A stretch of DNA of 6,994 bases from Bacteroidales bacterium. GTDB lineage: Bacteria; Bacteroidota; Bacteroidia; Bacteroidales; UBA7960. Shown here piece after piece: positions 1 through 5,529 of this stretch; within the stretch, counting starts at the first letter, position 1; each line of letters opens with the position of its first letter. A program made the position numbers and the translations under genes. The notes under the pieces were generated by a model, which did not search any database, was not told the origin of the DNA, and worked only from the letters and a program-made list of their open reading frames with translations. Location: positions 1 through 6,994 of the forward strand of contig SKYG01000214.1 of assembly GCA_007128045.1 (NCBI GenBank), read 5' to 3'.

Positions 1-35
1 GACCTTCGACTGTTCGACTGTTCGACCTTAGATAT
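1..35. repeat. degenerate 8-bp-period tandem repeat, cluster 1
   Basis: Successive 8-base units CTTCGACT (4-11), GTTCGACT (12-19) and GTTCGACC (20-27) run in register, followed by a decayed unit. The constant part is GAC at unit positions 5-7. The same style of repeat recurs at 73-112 and 5370-5409. It lies in the non-coding stretch downstream of the minus-strand M23 gene and is cut by the window edge. No function is evident. Confidence 0.65.
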
Positions 36-39
36 TCAC

Positions 40-59
40 GGGCGAAAGATTTTTCGCCC
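40..59. repeat. GGGCGAAA / TTTCGCCC hairpin, probable dispersed intergenic element
   Basis: An 8-bp perfect inverted repeat, GGGCGAAA (40-47) and TTTCGCCC (52-59), has a 4-base loop. It is flanked on both sides by the 8-bp-period repeats. No T-run follows on either strand, so it is not a standard intrinsic terminator, although it could stabilise or end the mRNA of the minus-strand unit. It resembles short hairpin repeats scattered between genes in many bacteria; that resemblance is from memory. Confidence 0.55.
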
Positions 60-72
60 CTACATGGTTGTC

Positions 73-112
73 ATTCGACCTTCAGACTTTTCGACCTTCA
101 GACCTTCAGACT
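73..112. repeat. degenerate 8-bp-period tandem repeat, cluster 2
   Basis: Five consecutive 8-base units in register: ATTCGACC (73-80), TTCAGACT (81-88), TTTCGACC (89-96), TTCAGACC (97-104) and TTCAGACT (105-112). The consensus is about TTYNGACY. The cluster ends 9 bases before the stop codon of the convergent-facing M23 gene, so it lies in that gene's 3' untranslated region. Confidence 0.7.
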
Positions 113-120
113 TCTTTTTC

Positions 121-1398
121 TCACACCGGTTGCCTATCCGGAAATGAGATATAATCCAATGCTTGCATCATACGATCCCTGAACCTGAAAAACTCGTCAT
201 GAAATTCCTCCGGGAGGGGATCGGCACTCGGAAATTCTTCACGCAGGTGATCCACTTGTTGTCCATTTTTCCAGAACCGGAAACATACATGTGGACCGGT
301 GGCCAAACCGGTACTGCCCACATACCCTATCACCTGACCCTGCTTCACATACACTCCAGGCCGTATACCGGCAGCAAACCGCGACATGTGCAGGTATTGG
401 GTTTCATACACTGAGTTATGTCTTATCCTTACATAATTTCCATTCCCGGAAGTATAGGCTGTTTGTGTAACCCTGCCGTCGCCAACAGCCAGTATGGGCG
501 TACCATGAGGTGCCGCATAGTCAGTTCCATAGTGTGGCCTGCGTTGGTTTAAAATGGGATGCAACCTGCTGTGAGAGTACCGTGAGGAGATACGGAAGAA
601 CTCCAATGGTGCTTTTAAAAACACCTTTCTCAGACTTTCACCTTCCTGATTGAAAAAGCCGTGAATGGTATCCTGCTCAAAACGAAAACCATGGATATCC
701 CTTCCCTGGTGAACAAAATATATAGCATCAATACTTGACACGCCCACCGACCGGTCGCCAACAAAGCTTTCCTCGTAGATCACCTTAAACCTGTCACCTT
801 TCTGGATTCGGTAAAAGTCGACCTCCCAGGCCAACACCTCAGACATCCTGATGGCTAACTCAGGGTTGATGTTGTTGGCCGACATGGTATTCCATAATGA
901 GGAATGAATGATCCCGGCAGCCGATCTGGTCATGACGGTAACTTCCTTCTCAAGCCGTTCCATCTGTAGTTCATCGGAAAAACCTATCCTAACAAACTCC
1001 CTATGAGATATCTCGTATATAAAGTACTCCAGCGAGGAAATGCTATCCTGCGAATAATAGCCATGATATGGCTGTCCGGCACGAAGATGCCTGGGATCAA
1101 ATATATCGCGCAATGAACGGGCAATGACATCAATATCAAGGGCACTCAGGTCGAACCCGGAAAGAATATGTGACAGTGTCTGTCTTGAACCAACAACACC
1201 CGACCTCACCCGGTATTGACCCTCAGGTATTCCAAATTCGTCATTTGGCACAACCACTTCCTCATAAGATGCAGCCTCAGTCTCTGTATGTTTATCCGGA
1301 TAGTACAATAAAAGCAGGTATCCCGTAATGAGCACCGAAATGACAATTGCAGTAATTATCCAATGAATATAACTAAACTTGAATTGTATTTGTTTCAT
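121..1398 (-). CDS. membrane-anchored M23 family metallopeptidase (Csd3/MepM-like), HxC variant
   Basis: The 425-residue protein is probably a peptidoglycan endopeptidase acting in the periplasm. Residues 1-8 are cytoplasmic and about 9-32 form one membrane anchor. About 60-265 match the Csd3/MepM-type N-terminal region, with SLW.TM.. and AWEVDF..IQKGDRFKVIYEE segments. About 268-385 are the M23 LytM domain with SSRYSHSRLHPIL. Visible active-site residues are H289 and D293 (HYGTD), H337 (YLHMS) and H370 (GPHVC). The usual second His of GPHxH is Cys372, a possible alternative zinc ligand. The length is normal for the architecture. The gene starts 28 bp after the Yip1-like gene stops, so the two are likely cotranscribed, but a TAnnTTTG element in the end of the upstream gene may give it its own promoter. 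The family is secure; the substrate bond is inferred. Confidence 0.9.
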   Translation of the reverse strand: MKQIQFKFSYIHWIITAIVISVLITGYLLLLYYPDKHTETEAASYEEVVVPNDEFGIPEGQYRVRSGVVGSRQTLSHILSGFDLSALDIDVIARSLRDIFDPRHLRAGQPYHGYYSQDSISSLEYFIYEISHREFVRIGFSDELQMERLEKEVTVMTRSAAGIIHSSLWNTMSANNINPELAIRMSEVLAWEVDFYRIQKGDRFKVIYEESFVGDRSVGVSSIDAIYFVHQGRDIHGFRFEQDTIHGFFNQEGESLRKVFLKAPLEFFRISSRYSHSRLHPILNQRRPHYGTDYAAPHGTPILAVGDGRVTQTAYTSGNGNYVRIRHNSVYETQYLHMSRFAAGIRPGVYVKQGQVIGYVGSTGLATGPHVCFRFWKNGQQVDHLREEFPSADPLPEEFHDEFFRFRDRMMQALDYISFPDRQPV

Positions 1399-1426
1399 TC
1401 TGAAAGATCAGTTTCAATTATAAGAC

Positions 1427-2008
1427 TTAGTGCGTCTCAAAAATAAACATTCCTGATGAGATGAGTGTAATAATATAGAAAGTGCCGAAAAGAATAAAGA
1501 AAGATATCAGGGTAAACCCTGCAATGTGCTTCTGCGGCACTGAAGCCAATGCACTGACACCCAAAGAAAACAAATACACGGTATATAGGAGGCCGGCAAT
1601 GCTGATGGCTTGTCCATACTCCACCCAGGCAGCTATGGGCTGAGCAATCAGAAAAGGCGTATAGGCTAAAACCACAAGCAAAAGGATCGTGTCGAACGAA
1701 GGAGTCGACCCAAATCGCGGTGCCAGTTTGAAGATAAGCTGTGCACCCAGAACCATGGCAATAGAATATGCCACCATGTTTACAACAAACAACAATAGAG
1801 CAAGCGGAATGCCTAACATTATATGCAAACCCTCCTTAATAGCCTCATAACGCCTCAGGCCAATGACGGTACGACCCAATGAACCGACCATAATCAAAGG
1901 AACACCATAAAAGATAAAAAAGCTTTTGGCACTGAAGGAGTTGTCAGACAGTGCATTGAAAGCTGCCGTAGGACGGCTGAAAATATTTAGGAAGATTCTA
2001 AGCATCAT
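1427..2008 (-). CDS. Yip1-like multi-pass membrane protein
   Basis: The 193-residue hydrophobic protein has about five predicted membrane helices, near residues 28-50, 62-90, 107-130, 134-154 and 163-187. The short N-terminal segment IFSRPTAAFNAL and the layout fit the bacterial Yip1 domain family, in which an opening of the type 'P...F..I' precedes the helices. No catalytic residues are visible and the bacterial members have no firm function, so none is assigned. It is the first gene of a minus-strand pair with the M23 peptidase, which hints at an envelope role. It is divergent from the recombinase gene across about 36 bp. The start is a tandem ATGATG (2003-2008), so the protein could begin one residue later. 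Confidence 0.7.
   Translation of the reverse strand: MMLRIFLNIFSRPTAAFNALSDNSFSAKSFFIFYGVPLIMVGSLGRTVIGLRRYEAIKEGLHIMLGIPLALLLFVVNMVAYSIAMVLGAQLIFKLAPRFGSTPSFDTILLLVVLAYTPFLIAQPIAAWVEYGQAISIAGLLYTVYLFSLGVSALASVPQKHIAGFTLISFFILFGTFYIITLISSGMFIFETH
1438..1445 (-). promoter_or_regulatory. possible -7 element TATTTTTG for the M23 gene
   Basis: Read on the minus strand this is an exact match to the Bacteroidota TAnnTTTG -7 element. It lies inside the last codons of the Yip1-like gene, about 40 bases before the M23 start codon. No clear -33 TTTG partner is visible and the sequence is AT-rich, so chance is possible. Confidence 0.3.
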
Positions 2009-2027
2009 TTTTACGGATAAGGGTTTC

Positions 2028-2035
2028 TAAAAATA
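2028..2035 (-). promoter_or_regulatory. possible -7 element TATTTTTA for the Yip1-like gene
   Basis: On the minus strand this is a 7-of-8 near-match within the divergent intergenic region, about 20 bases upstream of the Yip1-like start. No convincing -33 element was found. It is listed because the only space for this promoter is the short gap between the divergent genes. Confidence 0.25.
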
Positions 2036-2044
2036 CATAAATTC

Positions 2045-2995
2045 ATGTATATTGCACAGAAAAATGCATTTATGGCCTGGGAGCAGTGGGTACGCGCCTA
2101 TGAAAACTACCTGAAGCTGGAACGCTCTCTTTCAGTCAATTCCATCTATGCCTACACCTCAGATATTTCCAAATTAATTGATTTTCTGGAACATCACCAA
2201 TACACCATCCAACCAGAGTCGATCACAAAACACCATCTGGCAGAGTTCAATGCCTGGATAGGCACTTCCGGAATGAATGCAAGAAGCCAGGCAAGGATCA
2301 TCTCCGGCATCAGGTCATTCTTTCAATTCTTGCTCATGGAAGAACTCATTGCGTTTAACCCGGCTAAAGATATGAATTCACCTCGACTCAGCCGCAAACT
2401 TCCCGAGGTACTGTCTCTTGCTGAAATTGATAAGATGATACAGGCTATCGATATGAGTGCTGCAGAAGGACAGCGAAACAGAGCCATCATAGAGACCTTG
2501 TACGGATGCGGACTGCGTGTTTCAGAACTGGTGAACTTAAAAATATCTGACATACAAACACAGGCTGAGTTTATTCGCGTAACCGGGAAAGGTAACAAAC
2601 AACGACTGGTGCCTGTCGGACAACAAGCACTAAAACATATACAGCTATATATAGCGACAACCAGAAAGACATTGCCCGCCAGAAAAGGATATGAAGACAC
2701 CCTCTTCCTGAACCGGTTCGGTCGTCAACTAAGTCGTGAGATGACCTTCAACATTATCAAAGCTCTGTCAAAAGCGGCAGGAATAAAAAAGAACGTCAGC
2801 CCGCATACATTGCGACATAGCTTTGCCACACACCTGATGGAGGGAGGGGCCGACCTGAGAGCCATACAGGAAATGTTGGGCCACGAGTCTATAACAACAA
2901 CCGAAATATATACACACCTTGACAGAGAATACCTGAGGGAAAACCTGCTGATGTTCCATCCAAGGTCAGGCAAAAAAAAGAACCCCAGGATATAA
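2045..2995 (+). CDS. xerD: XerD-type site-specific tyrosine recombinase
   Basis: This integrase-family enzyme probably resolves chromosome dimers at dif together with a XerC partner. Residues about 14-105 are the SAM-like core-binding domain (YLKLERSLS, SIYAYTSDI). About 118-300 are the catalytic domain. All six active-site residues are visible: R158 (CGLRVSEL), K182 (TGKGNKQR), H254 and R257 (HTLRHSFATHL), H280 (LGHESI) and nucleophile Y289 (TTEIYTHLD). The C-terminus YLRENLLMFHPR is typical of housekeeping XerD, and no phage or integron gene is nearby. At 316 residues it is slightly longer than the usual 295-310. A start at Met10 (2072) would give the standard N-terminus and is an equally good choice. 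XerC is the main alternative identity; the HPR tail favours XerD. Confidence 0.9.
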   Translation: MYIAQKNAFMAWEQWVRAYENYLKLERSLSVNSIYAYTSDISKLIDFLEHHQYTIQPESITKHHLAEFNAWIGTSGMNARSQARIISGIRSFFQFLLMEELIAFNPAKDMNSPRLSRKLPEVLSLAEIDKMIQAIDMSAAEGQRNRAIIETLYGCGLRVSELVNLKISDIQTQAEFIRVTGKGNKQRLVPVGQQALKHIQLYIATTRKTLPARKGYEDTLFLNRFGRQLSREMTFNIIKALSKAAGIKKNVSPHTLRHSFATHLMEGGADLRAIQEMLGHESITTTEIYTHLDREYLRENLLMFHPRSGKKKNPRI

Positions 2996-3002
2996 GGTTG
3001 TT

Positions 3003-4466
3003 ATGAAAAAAAAGCCACAAACTATAATGACAATAAGAGTAATCCTACCTGTTCTTTTGTTGCTGAACCCCTGCTGGTATGTCAGGTCTTTAGAAGCATA
3101 TCAAACCGGCACACAAATAGGCTTGTCAGTGGTGGAACTTTATGATTTCGGAGAAGTATATACCGGGATGCACTCCGATGTGCAGTTTTATGATGTGTCT
3201 GCGCACGGCCTTACAAACAACCTGGTAATCGAAGCCCCGGCACCCTTCCGGATATCACTCAACTGTTATGCTGATTTTGACCAAACCATCACCCTGCAAC
3301 ATATATCAGGAACAGTAGCTACAACACGTATATTTGTGAGGTTCTTCCCGCAAAGCACCGGCAAGACGGAAACGACAATAAGCCACAACAGTGATGGCCT
3401 TCCAGACAAGACGGTTACCGTATCTGCAACAGGAGTCGAAAGCCTTATTCCACACGACTATTACCACACAGCCACTGGAGGTGGCAGCCGCCTGAAACGC
3501 CAACTGCATGAAATTATCACCAACCATCAAATCCAGACATACGGAAGCCTCTGGCACCATTTCAAATCAACAGATGCCAGCTTTTCCGGCCATGTCTGGG
3601 ACATATACTCAGATACCCCTTGCGAACCACCACCTTACATCTATACTTTCGGAGAAGACCAGGATCCGGGAACAGGAGGAGGTAACGAAGGAGAGTATTT
3701 TAACCGGGAACATACCATGCCCAGATCATGGTTCGGGGGTGCTATTGACCCTATGAATACTGACCTTTACCATATATATCCTGTAGATAAGTGGGTTAAC
3801 GCCTTACGTGATAATTATCCGTTCGGAGAGGTCCGCTCTCCCTCAAAAGTCACCCTCAATGGTGGTAAACTGGGCAACAACGCCAGACCCGGCTATACTG
3901 GAATTGTCTTCGAACCAATAGATGCCTACAAAGGAGACCTGGCAAGATCATTCTTTTACATGGTCACACGCTATCAGGATCAGATTGAAAGCTGGACTTA
4001 CAGCCAGGAAGGAATGGCAATGCTCAACAACACTAAATATCCCGGATACGAAAAATGGGCTCTTGAAATGTTGCTGGAATGGCATGAACTCGACCCGGTA
4101 AGCCAAAAAGAAATCAACAGGAATAATGCCGTACACCAGATACAAGGCAATAGAAATCCCTTTGTCGACTACCCTGAATTTGTTCAAAGAATCTGGGCAG
4201 ATACCACCACCAACATATCATATGCCAACCATCATAACACATTTACCCTGTATCCTAATCCAACCCAAAACCACCTCACTATAAACGGACCTGCCCAATA
4301 TATCAATTTAACCCTGATCTCCATGCATGGGAATACCATCTATTCTCATACCAAAGCAAAAACCGGAACCAAATTTATCCTGCCATCACTTACCCCCGGC
4401 CCCTATATTGTCAGAATTGAATCTGATGTCTCTATCCATCATCTTATAACGATCATAAAACCGTAA
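3003..4466 (+). CDS. secreted endonuclease I with Ig-like domain and T9SS sorting domain
   Basis: The 487-residue protein is predicted to be an extracellular or surface nuclease that degrades DNA or RNA. Residues about 1-32 form a signal peptide with a Lys-rich start and a leucine core. About 40-145 are a beta-rich Ig-like domain of the ASPM/SPD-2/Hydin kind (DFGEVYTG, FVRFFPQSTG). About 148-398 are the endonuclease I (EndA/Vvn) domain. Its catalytic motif is FNREHTMPRSW with E236 and H237. N266 in VNALRDNYPFGEV is the likely metal-binding Asn, and NRNNAVHQIQGNRNPFVDYPEF gives the conserved end. About 414-487 form a type A T9SS C-terminal sorting domain, opening with TLYPNPTQNHLTI and ending with a basic residue (KP). 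It starts 7 bp after xerD stops, so it may be read through from that gene. Nutrient or phosphate scavenging, or biofilm DNA turnover, is inferred. Confidence 0.9.
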   Translation: MKKKPQTIMTIRVILPVLLLLNPCWYVRSLEAYQTGTQIGLSVVELYDFGEVYTGMHSDVQFYDVSAHGLTNNLVIEAPAPFRISLNCYADFDQTITLQHISGTVATTRIFVRFFPQSTGKTETTISHNSDGLPDKTVTVSATGVESLIPHDYYHTATGGGSRLKRQLHEIITNHQIQTYGSLWHHFKSTDASFSGHVWDIYSDTPCEPPPYIYTFGEDQDPGTGGGNEGEYFNREHTMPRSWFGGAIDPMNTDLYHIYPVDKWVNALRDNYPFGEVRSPSKVTLNGGKLGNNARPGYTGIVFEPIDAYKGDLARSFFYMVTRYQDQIESWTYSQEGMAMLNNTKYPGYEKWALEMLLEWHELDPVSQKEINRNNAVHQIQGNRNPFVDYPEFVQRIWADTTTNISYANHHNTFTLYPNPTQNHLTINGPAQYINLTLISMHGNTIYSHTKAKTGTKFILPSLTPGPYIVRIESDVSIHHLITIIKP

Positions 4467-4592
4467 TCACCCACTTTAATCTCATAGAATGCCCCATGAA
4501 AGTATCTCTATTCAGCCATCCTATGTCTTTATAAAATGATAGCTACATATTGTTTTTTATTGGCAGTGTGATGAATTATTCCGGAAAATGTG
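4467..4592 (+). other. intergenic region upstream of the methyltransferase
   Basis: This AT-rich stretch has no credible gene and no clear terminator hairpin after the endonuclease. An 8-bp palindrome TTCCGGAA at 4579-4586 sits 6 bases before the -7 element, where a repressor could act. An in-frame upstream ATG at 4550 exists, but it precedes the promoter-like element and encodes a non-conserved hydrophobic run. Confidence 0.4.
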
Positions 4593-4600
4593 TACTTTTG
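4593..4600 (+). promoter_or_regulatory. -7 promoter element TACTTTTG for the methyltransferase
   Basis: An exact TAnnTTTG match lies 33 bases before the ATG at 4634, giving an expected leader of about 25-30 bases. No strong -33 TTTG is present at the normal spacing; TTGG at 4560-4563 is too far away. It supports the 4634 start over the longer reading frame from 4550, which would place the promoter inside the gene. Confidence 0.5.
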
Positions 4601-4633
4601 CTTTTAATACATCTATATATATACAGAGAAACT

Positions 4634-5275
4634 ATGGGTACCTTCTCGCAAACAGTAGTCAAAAGATATAATGACCTTTCGAAAGAAGACTGTTGCCTGT
4701 CATGTGGCAAAGCCTTGTCTTTTGCCAACGTACAGGCAGGCGAGACATGCGTTGATCTGGGCAGCGGGCAAGGTCATGACGTATTGCGTATGGCTATCCT
4801 TGCCGGCGATTCAGGTTTTTCTTATGGGATAGATATTTCAGAGGGTATGATAGAAACTGCCCGTAACAATGCATCTAAATTACAACTAAAGAATGTGTCG
4901 TTTATCCGCTCCCCGCTGGAATCTTTGACTTTAGAAAACAACATCACCGATGTGGTAATCTCCAATTGCACCATCAACCATTCATTGGATCAGGCAAAGG
5001 TTTGGCGGGAAATAGCCAGAATTCTGAAACCCGGAGGCAGGTTCGTGGTAAGTGATATCTATGCCCTCGAACAGGTACCTGACGAATTTGCCAGCGACCC
5101 GAAAGCAGTATCCGAATGCTGGGCAGGCGCAGTGGTAAAAGACATGTATATCAAACATATCCTGGATGCTGGCATGGAACATCTGGAGATGCTTGAAGAA
5201 TCCTTACCTTATGAAAAAGGAAAGATACGTGTAGCCAGTTTTACCATCAGCGGACAAAAGATCTCAAACAAATAA
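4634..5275 (+). CDS. ArsM-like SAM-dependent methyltransferase with N-terminal CCxxC motif
   Basis: The 213-residue class I methyltransferase is related to arsenite methyltransferases. SAM-binding motif I is VDLGSGQGHDV (residues 40-50). Asp67 in GIDISEGM ends strand 2, followed by ISNCTINH (110-116) and LKPGGRFVVSDIY (131-143). Cys112 (SNC) and Cys162 (ECWAGAV) match the two arsenic-binding cysteines of ArsM. The N-terminal pair found in ArsM is replaced by a compact DCCLSCG motif (C20, C21, C24). It is shorter than typical ArsM (about 240-380) and lacks the usual C-terminal extension. The start at 4634 is chosen because homology and the promoter both lie downstream of the 4550 ATG. It sits 146 bp ahead of the Cys-rich peptide gene. 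The substrate could be As(III), another thiophilic metalloid, or a thiol or peptide; this is undecided. Confidence 0.75.
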   Translation: MGTFSQTVVKRYNDLSKEDCCLSCGKALSFANVQAGETCVDLGSGQGHDVLRMAILAGDSGFSYGIDISEGMIETARNNASKLQLKNVSFIRSPLESLTLENNITDVVISNCTINHSLDQAKVWREIARILKPGGRFVVSDIYALEQVPDEFASDPKAVSECWAGAVVKDMYIKHILDAGMEHLEMLEESLPYEKGKIRVASFTISGQKISNK

Positions 5276-5318
5276 TATCCTTTAATCAAATTATAAAAAA
5301 ATGAAATGTCCACTTCAG

Positions 5319-5326
5319 TATCTTTG
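5319..5326 (+). promoter_or_regulatory. -7 promoter element TATCTTTG for the peptide/radical SAM pair
   Basis: An exact TAnnTTTG match lies in the gap after the methyltransferase, 96 bases before the peptide start codon. It implies a leader of about 90 bases that contains the 8-bp-period repeat. No good -33 element is visible. If real, the peptide and radical SAM genes can be transcribed without the methyltransferase. Confidence 0.45.
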
Positions 5327-5369
5327 ACGCACCTGCGTATGACTATAGACTCTGAGCACTTCCCAGAAT

Positions 5370-5409
5370 TTTTGACATTTCGACTTTTAGACTTTCATAC
5401 ATTTTGACA
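5370..5409. repeat. degenerate 8-bp-period tandem repeat, cluster 3
   Basis: Five 8-base units in exact register: TTTTGACA (5370-5377), TTTCGACT (5378-5385), TTTAGACT (5386-5393), TTCATACA (5394-5401) and TTTTGACA (5402-5409). They have the same period and the same GAC core as the repeats at the left edge, over 5 kb away. The cluster ends 12 bases before the peptide start codon, within its predicted leader. Confidence 0.65.
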
Positions 5410-5421
5410 AAATTTATACAT

Positions 5422-5529
5422 ATGAAATCCCTAGTAAAAAAAGAAAAGAAGCAAGACAAGAAAGAAAACCAGAAGCAGGCACAATGCTGCGCCAAAACCA
5501 GTTCGCTGCGACCCGGATGCCATGACTAA
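5422..5529 (+). CDS. small Lys-rich, Cys-tailed peptide; candidate RiPP precursor
   Basis: The 35-residue peptide divides sharply into two parts. Residues 1-20 are highly charged (MKSLVKKEKKQDKKENQKQA), with no hydrophobic signal sequence. Residues 21-35 are QCCAKTSSLRPGCHD, with Cys22, Cys23 and Cys33 around Thr, Ser and Leu positions. The layout resembles a leader followed by a core peptide. Its stop codon overlaps the start of the radical SAM/SPASM gene by 8 bp (ATGACTAA), which suggests translational coupling and a shared role. It has no Gly-Gly or other evident cleavage site. I infer that it is the substrate of the radical SAM enzyme; three cysteines allow thioether or disulfide bridges or metal binding. 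I do not recognise a named precursor family. A non-substrate accessory peptide is the alternative. Confidence 0.65.
   Translation: MKSLVKKEKKQDKKENQKQAQCCAKTSSLRPGCHD

Noticed and set aside
40..59. Intrinsic terminator for the minus-strand genes
   Set aside because: The hairpin is clear, but no T-run follows it on either strand.
163..414. Plus-strand ORF opposite the M23 gene
   Set aside because: It is antisense to the conserved catalytic domain and has no family-like features, so it is a shadow frame.
2323..2973. Minus-strand ORFs opposite xerD
   Set aside because: They are antisense to conserved catalytic motifs of the recombinase, with Cys/Ser-rich translations typical of shadow frames.
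2045..2995. Integrase of a mobile element
   Set aside because: It has the compact XerD layout and the HPR-type C-terminus, with no attachment-site repeats or other mobile genes nearby.
4550..4633. 28-codon N-terminal extension of the methyltransferase
   Set aside because: The hydrophobic, Tyr/Ile-rich segment does not look like part of a cytosolic methyltransferase, and it contains the TACTTTTG promoter element. The conserved region begins after 4634.
5301..5327. 8-codon ORF after the methyltransferase
   Set aside because: It overlaps the TATCTTTG promoter element and is too short to assess.
5339..5407. 22-codon ORF in the peptide leader
   Set aside because: It is composed largely of the 8-bp-period repeat and has no recognisable composition or motif, so it is probably chance.
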